The notes under the pieces were generated by a model. The model saw nothing but the letters and a program-made list of their open reading frames with translations. It ran no database searches and was not told the DNA's origin. Both the position numbers and the translations under genes were made by a program. From the NCBI RefSeq assembly GCF_950023065.1, contig NC_088677.1, positions 37,407,230-37,471,229 of the forward strand: a stretch of DNA of 64,000 nucleotides, written 5' to 3'. Source of the DNA: Planococcus citri. Taxonomy: Eukaryota; Arthropoda; Insecta; Hemiptera; Pseudococcidae. Position 1 is the first letter of the stretch, and every line of letters begins with the position of its first letter. Of the stretch, positions 27,476 to 41,240 are shown in pieces.

Positions 27476-29394
27476 TAGCTCAGATTTTGATACATTGTTA
27501 GCTAAAACACTTTATGTAGGTAATGTATTTTGTACTTACTTTAACTACATACTCGTATTGCACTTCTGAAGTTCTGGAAAAACAGTTCTAAATAAGTACG
27601 GATATAATCCCAAATTCTTCGGTCGTTCCGGAGATATAAGTACTAATACTTATTTAAAAAGTTCTAATGTTCTTAATTTGTTTCGACTGTAGGAATCTTT
27701 GCTCACATAAAAAATAATTTCTATTGAGCATAAAATAGTATGTACATAGATACTAATTTTCTGGCTTTCAAAATATTTATGTAGGTACCTACCCAAATAT
27801 GTACTTGTTTTTGCATTGGTCGAAGTGCGAAGTATGGTATATACCTAAGTATTCGTAAATTTAAAATGGACGTTCTTATTCTTATTAGCATTCTTGTGAG
27901 AAAAAAAATCATATTAATTGATGATTTTTTAATGGTCAGGTAGGTATTCATCGAATCTACCTACTCGCATTTTCTATTGAACATACTTATAGATGCTTTG
28001 CAAGTTGGTCCAGTTTTTAATACGGACGAAGCAGATATCATACGTAATAGAAAAATGTCGTAAGTTTTCGTAGTATCGTTACAACTTTTTTTACTTTTTT
28101 ATTATGATTCGTTATTATTGCAAATGTGTTTTCTGACATGGGCCCATCTTTTGCCGGCAATATGATGCAGTATTTTTTTTTCAACGGCCATCGTATAATA
28201 TTCGCATTTCGAAGATATATGTTTATAAAGCTGTACAGTATAATATGTAATGTTACAAATCATTACATGCAATATGAACTTATTTTGGAAAAAATCCAAA
28301 GTTTTCTAATGAAATTTTCAATAATGTTCAACACTGTAACAGCAAAATATTTTTGTTGCTGTGAATTTATGTAATTTCAAACGTTTACTAGACTAACCTC
28401 AGTTTGTATGATAATGTAATAATGCGATATTGTCATGGTGCTGTTTGGTGGAAATGTTTACTTTATCGTTTTGAAACACGTTTCTTCTTCGCAATTTTGT
28501 GGTTGAAAATTAAAGATGCCTATATCCGTGCAGCCACTTGGATTGAAATTTTTTTAAACTGATACCCAAATGAAATTACTTTATCGGACATCATATACCT
28601 ACACCTACACAACACCTGAAAAGAAGCAGTAGATACTGGTACCTAGTACCTATTTACGAAGATATGTGCATAGAATGTTATTTTTACGCATTAGGTCAAC
28701 TCGCCTTCTAAAACTAAAATTTTCTACGTACTTGACTGCAGGTATTTTTTTTCTACAAAAAAGAAAAAATTCCGATCAATTAACAACAACGTCATTTTTT
28801 TCAAAAAATATTTTCTCAACTAGAAGTAGGTACCTATCACTTTTTTTATTCGTCATTTTTATCCCAAGAATCGAACCTATAAGAAAATCACGAAACGGAA
28901 ACAATACAGCTTTTCAAAATTCTATCGTATTAATCGGTAGGACAGTGGCAAATAAAGCAAAGTCAACATGATATACTTGTGGAGGAAAAAATTTGTTGAT
29001 AAAGTTGCGAGTAGAGCTAATTATTATCCTTTTGTATGGAAGCATATTGAAATTTTCTCGTTGAAACTTCCATTGTGCGCTGCTTACCACGACGAAATTT
29101 TGTAGCTTGTGGTTTTGTTAAAGGAACCTGTTTTTATTTGTGATGCGGTTTCGTATAAATTGTAGAAACAAATTACACAAGAGCGAAGTTTTGAACAGAC
29201 GTAACATTCTGTCTGACTAATAAATGTAGTTAATTGTTTCAAAGTTTTGCGAAGTCAAAGACGTTTGCTGGTTGTTGTTCTCTTTAATGTCGGCATAGTG
29301 TGTGATTGGGGCAGTGCATATGGTAATCAAACAACGCCGTTTTAAGAAATTGAAGGCGATTGCTTCGATGCTTATTATTAAATACCTCGGTAGT

Positions 29395-29472
29395 AGGTAT
29401 CTACTATCTATGTAGTTCCCATACCAATGGGTTCCAAATATGTACCTACTTACTATTAGATAGTAGATACCT
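29395..29472. repeat. Perfect 16-bp inverted repeat
   Basis: AGGTATCTACTATCTA at 29395-29410 is matched by its reverse complement at 29457-29472, with a 46-nt spacer. It is built from the TAGGTA-type words common in this window. It could form a hairpin or be an element edge; nothing else supports a function. Confidence 0.6.
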
Positions 29473-29973
29473 ATGTACATTTATAAGGACAACGAAACAC
29501 GTAAAAATGAATTTCCGATGGTAGTGATGTGGTATTAATTTTCATTCATGATGAATACGTATAGTACATATGTGGTAAGCAATACATTAATGCCACCCTT
29601 AAAGCAGCAAGACAATATGGATACGGGGTACTCTACAACCTAAATAACCAAAACTGAATAATAGCCACTTTTGCAGACTATTCCAGCGGGGATAATATCT
29701 ACACTTAGGACTGGCTGTGGTAAACAGCATCAATGACGCAACCAATGAAGCGTACAACCATTTAGATCTGCACTCTTGAGTAGGTACATGTACTCGTACT
29801 ATAGCACAGACTAGATAAAATTTAGGATTGAAATCTAGTTGCTGGAGTGTATTTACAACGCCTATCTCTTTTTTGAAGGAAGCATTGCGTTCGAAATGTA
29901 ATACTTATGTAGTACGTACCTACTACTGTACATTGCTTTCGATCGTAAAAACACCTTTTGTATGAGTACTCGT

Positions 29974-30810
29974 ATTAGGGTGGATCGCGGAGGAGACCTT
30001 CATTTTGAGTTGCAAGTCACTCAGAAAAAAATTTCACTCTGGAAGTACATCTGGAGGGGGTTATGGGGCATATCACTCCTTTATTTTAAGGTGAATTCGT
30101 GTTTTGACAATTTTTTCTATCAAAATACCTATTTCACATTACATCTATAACTATATGCTAAAACATTGATACATAGTATGTTCTTTCCGAAACTAAGGAA
30201 AAATGTATTTTGAAACACAGTGGCGTCACTGGCGTCCTTTGTTTTGACTAATATTTTCAAATTCATGAAAACCCCGACAAAATTTGATAAATGTTTGGCT
30301 TTTCTTCTGGATAATACGCGTAGTAACCAGAAAATTTAAAGCACTGCGCTCTCGAACATGTTACCAGTTTCAGAAATGATGAAATGATGATAAGTATGTA
30401 TCTTTCATATGTGTTGGCATATGCCTAATTCTAAATATTTCAGGAGAAAACATTTTTAAAACATGAATTTGCCCAAAAATCAGCCATTGGCAATTTTCAA
30501 TCGTTCATAGTAGAACCATTTAAGTGCAATTCTTGGATATTGATTAGCCTATAGGTTGACGCAGGATCTCAAACGCCGTCTTTTGGAATTTATTTATTTT
30601 TTCCCAAAACTGGTTGGGTAGGGACTAGAGCAAAAAAACGCTATTTTTTTCGAAAATGTGCCTTTCTTTGAAGACCTATATCTCCTCTCCAGATGTACAT
30701 AGGTACCTACCTCCAGAACTAAACATTTTTCTGAGTGAAGTTCAATTCAAAAAAGTCTCCACAAATTCGATAAAAATCCTCCGATATTTTTTTTCGCGAT
30801 CCACCCTAAT
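29974..30810. mobile_element. Non-autonomous inverted-repeat DNA element (837 bp)
   Basis: The ends are perfect 16-bp inverted repeats ATTAGGGTGGATCGCG. Similarity continues inward for about 100-150 bp per arm through CACTCAGAAAAA and GTACATCTGGAG. The outermost ATTA/TAAT could include a TA target duplication, as in Tc1/mariner elements. No transposase frame is present; the 62-codon open frame at the left end is a by-product. One arm carries an extra TAGGTACCTA-type insert that the other lacks. Confidence 0.75.
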
Positions 30811-33800
30811 GTAGGTGCATACTACATAGTACGTGGGTAGGTGGTAAGTACTTTCTTATTTTTTTGTAAGAGAGGGTAAATAAAATACTTATTTTGTTCA
30901 TCAGTTTGGGAAAATTTCCAAACACACTTTATATTATTACCTAATTCAAATTCTTTAGCGAATGAATCAAAAGCAGTTTACCTAATAAATGTCACTACAA
31001 TTTATGCAAACTTTTAATTATGAAACTAAGTAGAAGAACTTTCCATTTTGATCAAACTTTTAAAGCTTTATTACGTTTCCTCCGCCATCAGTTAGATCAA
31101 CCTGTTGATTATTCGTTAAATGTACGTAAGTACATAAGTGAATAAAGTATTAGTTTTCTTATTCAGGAGATGTATACATGTAGGTACAGATACAGAACAA
31201 CATAGGCAACTGGTTCAAAGTTAATATGCTAATTGCAAATATCGACTTACCCGTAGGTACATCAGCAAAAAAAAAGGCAGAAGATTTTTAATCAACTTTC
31301 ATGCAAACCTTCATTTTTAGTTGAAAGTTACACATTAAAAATTTTAGTCCCCAGAAGTGTCCTCGAAGAGAAAACACGAGCTCATGAAGAAAAAGCTATT
31401 TCACAATATTTTTAAATACAGTGGTACCTTATACATAATTAATTTTTTAATGATTTCCAATTCAAAATTTTGATAAGTTTTGACTATTCTCCTATTTTTA
31501 AAAAATTTTCGTTGATAAGGAATTCTTTTTATTATTTTTGTTTTAAAACTAGACAAGAGTAAGGAACTCAGAAAAATTGCCTGTGTTTTTTTTTAGTTGT
31601 ATAAATAAGTAGATGAGTACCGATGTATTCACCGCCCATTTATTGAAATATTTCATTGTCAACGAAGGGTTGAGATTCTACATTGTTTTGTTTTATATAA
31701 CGCAGAAAGATTTTTTTTTTAGAAAAACAGTTCCCCAGCTTTACTGTATTATTATTTTTATATTTTTTTTTGAATATCTACGCGGGGGAAAATAAGCCTC
31801 CCGGTGATTCAGCGAATGGTATGCTAAGCTGAAAATTCATCTACGAATTACTTGCAAAGAAAATAAGTCCACGAGATGTAAATCTGCCAAATTTGAGTCT
31901 CACAAAGTTACTGTGTGTTCACAATACCTACACATGTATGGGAGAATGTACCAGACAGAGCAGAACAACGAAACAAAAAAATCCGCACGTCAGCCTGCAT
32001 AATAAAACTTTAAAAAATTCATGCTCCAAAGGGAAGCACCCTTCGAAAAAGCTTCCGTAATGGCATTTTAAATTTTATTAATAGTCGACTGCATTTCTAA
32101 AACGTGTATGCTAACATAATCTAAAAAGCTGTGTACTACATACATAGGTACGTAGTACGTACCAATCCTTTCAAAAAGAACAACAATATGCCAAAAAACT
32201 ACAGCTCGCTATATACGGAAATACAGAAATTTATTTTGGCTAAAAGATTGTGTGTATGAAGTACGTATTTCTACTTTTAACGACACCCTTTCTCTTTTTT
32301 GCTCGTATTTATCAATGATTTAGATCATATTTATTCTAACAGCTTTATAGACCTTAACATGTTACTTGTTCACTGCATCGTCTACCTATTCATTTTCATT
32401 TGGGAGAGACTTCATATTTATGATTTACCTATGTTAAGTTTATGTCGAAGACAAATGCAAATAGGTACTCTCGTACATTCAAACGTAAATGAGAGAATGT
32501 AATTACTGCATCAGAGAGGTGGGTTTGTTCAAATGTGTTGACTTTTTTCATACTTGACGAAAACATTAGATGAACATATTGCCTACCGAATGGAGTTTCA
32601 AGGAGCTAAAGACCTTTTAAAAAATCTACAAATATACATAAACGAGCTTGTTGATAATAATAAGGATGGATAGTAGCAATTCGCTAATAACAAAATTAAT
32701 TTTATTAAAATGTATTCTTGTCCGATCGCAAATTTGAAGAAGCTGTAAGATATTGTTGGGGGAAAAATATTCTTATTTTTATGGTAAAAATATACGTACC
32801 CAGACGTGAATAAAACTTGAACCAGAAAATGTTTGCTATGGCAATGTCCTATGTATATTCTTGCCTAACGTTTGTCTAAAATCATTCAATTGGCTTTTAC
32901 AACCTCCGCGCCGACGAAGAAGATAGTTAACAGGTTTACAACAAATAATTTGGCAGGCCTATTGATTAAATTTTTTCCAGAACAAGCTGACAATTGATTT
33001 TATAATCTCGGTTTTTTTACTGTCATCGTAAGGAATTTCGCTTACCACATCTGCCTTATGGCAAAAGTTTTAATGAGGAAATGCGTTCTTTCTGATTAGC
33101 CAATTATTAATTTACCTATTCTTAAAATTTCACGACTTGGCACTCATTTTCTACGTGCGCTGTCTATAATTTTGAAAAAAATGAGGGTTTTTTTCAATGA
33201 AAGTGTACCACAAAAATAATCTTCGGTGGTTATTAGATATCTAGGCAGGTTTATTGAACTAAGAAGTCAAGATTACTCTTTCACAGCATTTAAAATTCAC
33301 TTTATCAATTATAGTTACTAACCCACCTACGATGGTTACAATCTAACCTTATTTAGAGGTATAATTTGAATGCGAACCATTGCCAAAACATTTTTGCACT
33401 GCCAAGATATCTATTATAACTCCACCTTGTTCAGCTTTAAACTGCCATTTTGGAAATTTCAATTTTCAAATCAACTGCTATTAAAATTCAACTCTAATAA
33501 TATCTGTATAAGCGATGTGACATTTTTTTGGCGCGAAGATTTTTGCACCTTTTACGGGAGACAAGATAGGTACCTATAGTTTTGTTGGAATGAATTTGAT
33601 AGATACAAACGGTACGTTATCGCATTAAAGTACGTACGTAATACGTATTTTATCGCAATTAATTTTTCTCTGTTGAGTGGACTGTAGATATAGTACCTAT
33701 TGCGTATACCTACTGTTTAGTTCTTCGATTTTTCATAAGAAAAGAAAACCAGAGTCGTGTTTTTGTTCAAAAAATTTTAGGTGGGAAAAAGTTGACACTA

Positions 33801-36800
33801 CACAAAGCATGTACGGGTACCATAAATCAGAATTCATTTCCGGCATTATAGTCGCAGTATACCTACATCTATACTCTATAGCTACCAGCGCTTAATTCGG
33901 CAGGGTTGAAGGCGAAGAAGTCAGATTGAATTAGATTTAAGAGACAAGTTCCGGACATCGGTGAGGGTGACGGATTAGCGTTGTGTTATTCAGGCAAACG
34001 GGGTTAATGGCTTCAGTGAGGGAATGCTCTAATGGTTCACTGGTCCGAGCCGGGTTGGTAATGGATTCACTGACTAGCCACTGGTCGAATAGACTCATTC
34101 ATCATCCGTATACAAGTAGTCTTTTCCTACTGTGGTGAACATGGTTGCGTGTACACGTACAACCTTTAACAAAATCTTACTCGTCCGCAAAATTTTCTCC
34201 ACTACTAATATGTAGAGAAAAAGTAGGTACTAGGTAAGCACATTGCGCCTACTTATTTACACGGGGACTTGAATTATGCAAAAATACCGTCATTATTTCT
34301 TTCAGCGAATAATTTTTAAAATATGTACTTAGGTAGGTACCTACTTTTAATTTCGAGACCTCTTTTAATATGGAATTAAAACTCAACGAGAAACGAAATA
34401 AAAATCACACATAGATAGGTACCTACCTAGGTATAAGTTAATAAATACAAGAACCATAAACGAAAAGGAGAAAAAAGACGAAAATTACTCCAAATAACCT
34501 AACGTAGCTAGCTTTGTATAAGTCAAAGTCGAACAGTCGGCACGCTTTTGATATATTTTCGAACCAACGGCGCGCAAAAGGAAGCAAAAAAACGTTAAAC
34601 AATTTTAAAATTCATTCGAACTCCTGAAGGGAGTTAGTTACGTTTAAAACGAAACGTATAATATTTCTCGCAATTTACCCAACAGTTGAAAGACATATTA
34701 TCTTTGCTTCGTTAGTTTCAAAGCGCCAAGAAAATTACTAAAAACAAACTAATCGTTGAACGAACAACCAAAAGAATCATTTGCTGGTTATAATTAGGCT
34801 GAAAGTCATTAATATTTCATTAATTTTAATAACCGTTTCTCACATTTACACTTTATAAGAAGTTCGCAACCAGCAGCGCAGAGAGGTACCAAAAAATAAA
34901 AAGGAACAGCGTAAGAGAATCTTCTCTTTCTCTCTGACAACTTTTAAAACTAATTTCCGTACATATTTTCAAGTTTTTCTCTCCAAAAATCGTTGAATGA
35001 AGTAAACTTGTGAAAGTTTTTAAAAGTTTATTTTAAAAATAAGCTCTCCGTTGAATGTAATAAAAGTCTGCAAAAACGTTGAAGTTTTTACTTTTGTGAT
35101 AAAAAACTTTCAACTTTAATAAAATTTTCAGATAGCAGCTTGTTACTGCAATAATCAAATGATTTTATTTCCGTATCTTTCCTGTACGATTTGGTTACAC
35201 TTTTTCGATAGGAGGGGGGGGGGCAGGGAAGAAAATTTGATACAGTTCTTTATTCGGCGTACACATTAAGCGAATAAATTTTATAAATTTTTCTCAATTT
35301 CGTTACCACTACCGTGTTACGTATACGTATCTTTAGCATGAAAAATTGTACGTTATTTGTTGCCTTTTGATATTGGAAGTAACATGTACCATAAATTCGA
35401 CGTATAGACGAGTATATGCATTATGCACATTACACACATAATACGTAAATGTAGATCGATAGTAAAATTTCATCGTAAATGCTTCCTCTCTGTCTCGTCG
35501 TTAAAATGATAGAACTTTTGCACAATGGCTGTTTGCAGATTTCAAGCGAGTTAGATTGACTCTTAAGTTTGTGAGAAGGTATAAGTGTTGAAAACTAGAT
35601 GGCAAGCTTTACATATCTTGTATTTATGCATAAATACATAAAATGGTAGCTTAGAGGTAAGTACGCAAATTTCAGCGCACTGATAGCAGTAAAAGGCACC
35701 ATGAGAAGTTTGACAAACAACAATTACGACGTGAAGAGCAACCACGAAAGAAGTCATTTTACTTCATAAAAACTTTGGAAGAACATGTAGTTATAGTTAG
35801 TGAGTCGAATTATAAGCCATTCCATCGTGCCAAAACTACGTATGTACGTGGTACCTACCCTACCATTTACATCTTAGGTAGGTATAGGTAGATAAATAGA
35901 GACCGTACAGCGTACATAGGTACTCGTCTTTATCCATGTAGTAGCCTCAACCAGGACCCAGTTTGACGCAAAAGTTGTACATAAAGTATAATATATTGAC
36001 GCCTAAGTTTTGTATTAAAAATGTATAGATAGGTACCTGTACTTAGCTAAGAAAATATTGACAGGAAGATAGGTAGGTAAAGGTATCAAAAATCTAAAAT
36101 AAAATCAAGCAATTTTATGTAAAACGGAGAATCCCGAACGGGATAACTAAGGAATTAGAAAATAGCATTCGATTATCAGGATAAAAAAAAAAAAGTCTGG
36201 AGGATAATTTGAAGCAATATACCGATATTGGAGGCATTTCAGACATTTTTAATGCGATAGATAGGTAAGTGTACCTACTTGATGGCTGAAAATTTGTGGA
36301 AATGCATGAAATCAGCTTGAGAAGCCTAAAATTTGATACTTATATGTAGAAAGTTTTTTTGCGTAATGGTACCTATACCTATATGACATTTAAAAATGCA
36401 AGTTTTTGCGCATTTTGAAGCTGGAGGATTCAAAAATCTCCCTAAAATCTGTGTAGGTATCTACGTAATTTTGTATAACCACACAACTCAGAATAAATTT
36501 TTAAAAAAAACACCTCTTTATGAAAGAACTCTCATTACACGATTAAAATCTTCCAATAAAAAAAGTGCTGCAATAGGTACCTATAACTCGGTCGGTCGGT
36601 CGGATTCTTTTTTTTTAACGACAGCAACATACCCTTAAATAAGGAAACGAATATCAATTTAGAGCGGACATTTTTCCTCATTAAAAATATTTAGGCGTGA
36701 CTTTGAAATCAAGAGGAAGCTTCCTGTGGCGATATTGCTGAGAAAATTAATCAACATTTGAGAAATAGGTTACATTTTATCCACCACTTTGTATACGAAG

Positions 36801-38272
36801 TAGAGATACGTGTACGTACCTTACCTGCATAAGAAGCATTGCAACGCAATTAATTTCCTTTTCTTTTTTTTTACTCGTACCCTAAAGGGAAAACTTTGTT
36901 TTACCTAATGAAAATGTAATAATATCGATGCGTTTTTTATTTGTAATCATATATCTACCCTAGTATATTTCGATTATTCAATTATTCACTTTGATTTCAT
37001 CTGCCACATAATATAAAAAAAAAATTGGTAGGTACCTACTCATTCGTTGTTATACTTCACTGTGTCGCAATCTGTTGTTATTATACAGTAATTCCGAAAT
37101 TTTAACCGAGGAAAAAAAGAAATAAGAAAATTTTTAAAAAGTTTTGTAACTGAAATAAAGAAAAGACTTGTATTGCGAATTTCATCTTTTATGCATGAGA
37201 ATATACATTTCGAGTGTTCCGTTTCCAGTTTAATGAAAAACAAAATGGGAAAGAAGCGGATAAAGTCCTTGACAAAAGAAACCAAAGATAATAACTGAAA
37301 AAGAACAGAGGTTTTTTCTGGTTTTCCATCCTAAGAAACATAAGCATAACCACATAGGGCTCACCAAAAGGTATTTCATGAAAAATTCACAGAATAGTTA
37401 ATACGTACCTATTATAATGTAGTTACTACATATGTAGGTATGTATGTATATACAATAGTAGATAGGTACCTACATGTATTTTAAACGATTCGCAGATTAC
37501 ATGCTGTTGATAATAATTAGGCATGCCTATGCCAACTTAATTAGACCCATTAAATTAATGAAATTTCTCACACGTATATGACCGTTCTGCGATTAAACTC
37601 GGAAAAGAATCACGAGTGGATTAGTTTTAACATTTTGCAAGAAAAAATCATCATTCGATTTTGATTGTTTGGAATCTCTGTAATTTTATAACATGTACAT
37701 ACGAGTACATATCTATGCAAGAATACCAGACCAAAAAAATGGTAAAAATTTTTCGTACCCATCTGTAGCTTAGTTATGTAAGTAATACAATGTCAGAAAC
37801 ATTAAGTTAAAACCTTTGGATGTGAATAAGCCTTCCTGATACCGTCAAATGCAAAGTTTATAAATTGTTGCTGTTACGTACCACTTCGCAAAGCGGACCT
37901 TTTGTAATTCGCTCATGTGCGACAAAGTGGAAATTCAAACGAGACTGCACAATTCAAAAAAAAATAATAAATAAAATAATGTATAATATGTATTCTGAGG
38001 AAGTCAACATTTAGAAAAAAAGAGAAAAAAAAGAATCCCTCCGTTCTCATTATTTTTACGAATAGTATGTACAATTATTTTGAAACGAAATTTAGGATGT
38101 TAGGCGATGGTAATACGAGTACCTACGTATAAAACTATTTTTCTTTTGTTTTTCAAGTTTACATTGTAATAAAAAATATTTACCACACAACGAGTAGGTA
38201 CGTACGTATACCTATTACTTAGTCATTTTCAGGTTTATCTACAATAATTAAAATATCCACATTCCAAGGTGA

Positions 38273-38300
38273 TCGTCATCGTCATCGTCATCGTCATCGA
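38273..38300. repeat. GTCATC hexanucleotide microsatellite
   Basis: About four and a half near-perfect CGTCAT units, followed by a degraded ATCATCAT tail, in non-coding DNA. Confidence 0.9.
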
Positions 38301-40038
38301 TCATCATAAGTCATTATTCATTGAATTGAATTTAAAACGATTTAAGTAATTTAATGAAACTATACTTAGGTATATAAAATTACTTTTCAAATGAGCCTCA
38401 GTAGAGACATTTTCACGCAAAATTAACAGATTTAGGTAGGTACCTACAAGCATTTGAATTTCCAACTTATTCAGCGTACAATGCCAAGATTTTGAAAAAA
38501 ATGGCCCAGAAGCGTCGTAGGCTAGTTAGTTTCTTCTAAATACTTCTTCAACAATGCATTTTACTGAAAAACTAATCATTTGTAGCAGAAAAAAAAATGC
38601 TTGCTGGTTTTCTCATGAAACGAATATTTTTCTGCTTAAAATTCAAAAAATTATGTACCTAGCTGTATTGTTTACGAAATAATTATGAAAGTATTAAACA
38701 GAAAATTAAATATTAGTCAACAGGAAATTTCAAGCTCTACAAATTTTGTTTGATTAAACGCATTTTTCTGTTAAAATGTTAAATTTACATACAACAATTT
38801 TGAGTCTTATGCTGTAAAAAAATTTCATCCCGTGATCAATAGTTTTTTTGTGAGATACCTTCATTCCTTTTTCAATGATTTTTTATGTTTATGGTCGCTA
38901 AATGCAGCGAATAAAAAATTGTCTCCTCTCCTCTCCTCACTTTTTCTTTGTGAGTCCAAACTCCCAACTTTGAATTAACAAATTCAATCGTTCTCTTCAT
39001 TTTTGTACCCAAAGATTATTTTCAATCAATAATTTGATTCAAACAGTTATAGGTGAAAAAGTTTTTAAAAATATAACAACCCACTTGACAGGCAAACAGG
39101 AAGGTAATTGTGTTTCAACATATTGTCGAATAGCCTAATCACGTTTTGAGAGCACCTAAACGAGTCGATTCCAATCACATAAATATAGAATACGCTTACT
39201 TTGTGCCTCAGAGATGCTGCGAAGTGCAACATCATGCAGTCTTTCACGTAGGTACCTACCTATATTTATGGGAACTAAATCGTTTTTCTGAACTCCTTGT
39301 TGACTTGTTCTTTCAAAATAACTTTTTCTCTGTAAGTAATTCGATATTAGGTAGGTAGCTATACACATTACACAATGCAAAGATGTATATAAATTTCATG
39401 GAAAGACGAAAAAACAGTACACATATACATACCTACACTCACACAAAATCCCCAAATTGCGTATTTTCACAATCGAATTACGTAGGTTTGCGTCATAAAG
39501 TTTTTATGTAACTCAAACTCGCCATTCGACAAATTCTAAACTTTTTATTGTATGTACATATAAATCGTAAGAGTTTCTTTTTTATCCGTCCCGCGGGCTT
39601 CGTCCATTGTTGCGGCACATATACTCTATAAATTATCGAGTTGATTTTTTTTTTTTTGCAGAAAGTTCCTAACAAGAATTTTGTTTGATGTTTAGAAGTA
39701 CTTCTGCGTGTTACTACTGGGTTTGCTAAAAATGTGAAAAAAATTAGGCGTTATACCTAGTGAAAAAATGTTCTTGGATAAAGAAATGGATTTTGTGATT
39801 GAATTTTAATCGCTGGAAAATAAATAAAAACCATATATCCAGCTGTCATGACTATTTTTCACACCTGGAAAAAATTAAGGAGAAACTTTACGGTACTATA
39901 CTTAGATTTAGGTGGGGGAAAACCCTAGTTGAAATTATCACTCTTGATGGTAAATTAAACGCGTACTGGTAAAATGACTGAATCGGATCCGGTGAGAAAA
40001 GATCTGATCAAACCAAATCTTTGATCAAATTGTATTCA

Positions 40039-40060
40039 GGGAATGCCCAAATCTGGTACG
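40039..40060 (+). repeat. Dispersed repeat family copy 3 (core GGAATGYCCARATCTG)
   Basis: GGGAATGCCCAAATCTGG sits within a larger tract (about 39980-40230) rich in GATCTGATC words. It matches the copies at 5618 and 25507 and the inverted copy at 41189. Confidence 0.6.
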
Positions 40061-41188
40061 ATTCAAGCAGAACTGAATACCGATTAAATCTGATCAGATA
40101 CAATCGCTTTCCTCCAGGTAAAAATAATTTCATCTGTTCGTGTTAGGCGCCTATCGATTCAGATCGGCTCAAATACGGCCAATCACCTGATCACACCTGA
40201 TCGAATCTTACAGCTGATTTTTGATACACATCTATCAGCTAATAAAAAAATAACAAATCATGATTTTAATATGTGTTACAAGAAAAGTAGGTAGGTACCT
40301 ATTCGTCATTGCCGTTACTAAATGATTTTTGATCCAACATACTTGATGAAAGAATAACGAAGATAGCTCAAAAGCTATGTCATGCCAAGAATATTCAATA
40401 GGTAGATGGATACTTGTTGGCAAACCAAGGTGTCAAAAAAACATCCACATGTCTTTACGACAGTGCGGTGGTGCTTTTCAACTTTTCGCCAGTAGGAGCT
40501 AATAAAACAAGCGGCCACAGTGTACGGAGGTAAACAGCAGCTGAATGTTAACAGGTAACACGATTTGGGCGTGCACTTGGCTAGAACCGTCAGCAAATTA
40601 ACAAGTACGAAAGCGAGGCTCACACACGATTTCTTATTTTTAATTGAGCGACGAGTTAATATTCAATACAACTGGAGGAGGATGTACGAGAGTACGTGGG
40701 GGAAACTGATAGCGAGTCAGTTTAACCCGCTCAACAAGTTAATTTGTGAGATTTTATTTGTAGGCATCGCGATTGCAAGAAGCTAGGAGTATGTATGTTA
40801 CAATTAAGTGGACCTGTAATAGGTGTGGAAACATATTAAAAGAATTTAATGATGTATCAGCACAATAACAAGGTAAAAATGTTTTTTCTTCGGGCATATT
40901 TGGAAAACGGCTGTGTTTGGTCAGCGCCCCTACCTACATGCAAACAACCAGCGATTTGCATTTAACTAGGTTCCAAAACAATTCTCTTATCATAATAGTC
41001 TTTTTCCACTCGTTGTTTTATTTCATTATCGTCCGGTTTCCAAAAACAGAATACTTACCTATCGAAAGAAACTTGAAAATTAAATCAATACCTACCTATA
41101 AAAATAACTACAGCTAATACCTAAGCAGAACACCGAACAAAATAATAAGCATTTATTATTTTGGCCAATAGAGTATCTATACCCAGTG

Positions 41189-41240
41189 AAAAATGATCAG
41201 ATCTGGGCATTCACCGATCAAATTTGATCAGACCAGATGA
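41189..41240 (-). repeat. Dispersed repeat family copy 4, inverted
   Basis: On the minus strand this reads GAATGCCCAGATCTGATC, preceded by CATCTGGTCTGATCAAATTT. It lies about 1.1 kb from copy 3 in opposite orientation, so the pair may be the two ends of one element. Confidence 0.55.

Larger units (their letters stand above)
21840..29973. other. AT-rich non-coding stretch
   Basis: No recognisable gene. Items seen: a poly-C run at about 22437-22447; a GC-richer island at about 22995-23200 with a small GCGCGG/CCGCGC hairpin; a TATA-like promoter candidate near 24628; a repeat-family copy at 25507; an unexplained 125-codon open frame at 27098-27475; a 16-bp inverted repeat at 29395/29457. Many GTAGGTACCTAC-type words are scattered throughout. 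Confidence 0.55.

Noticed and set aside
29590..29760. Possible fragment of a non-LTR reverse transcriptase (words reading GVLYNL and ATFAD)
   Set aside because: The words are separated by stops and lack the catalytic aspartate pair; too short to support.
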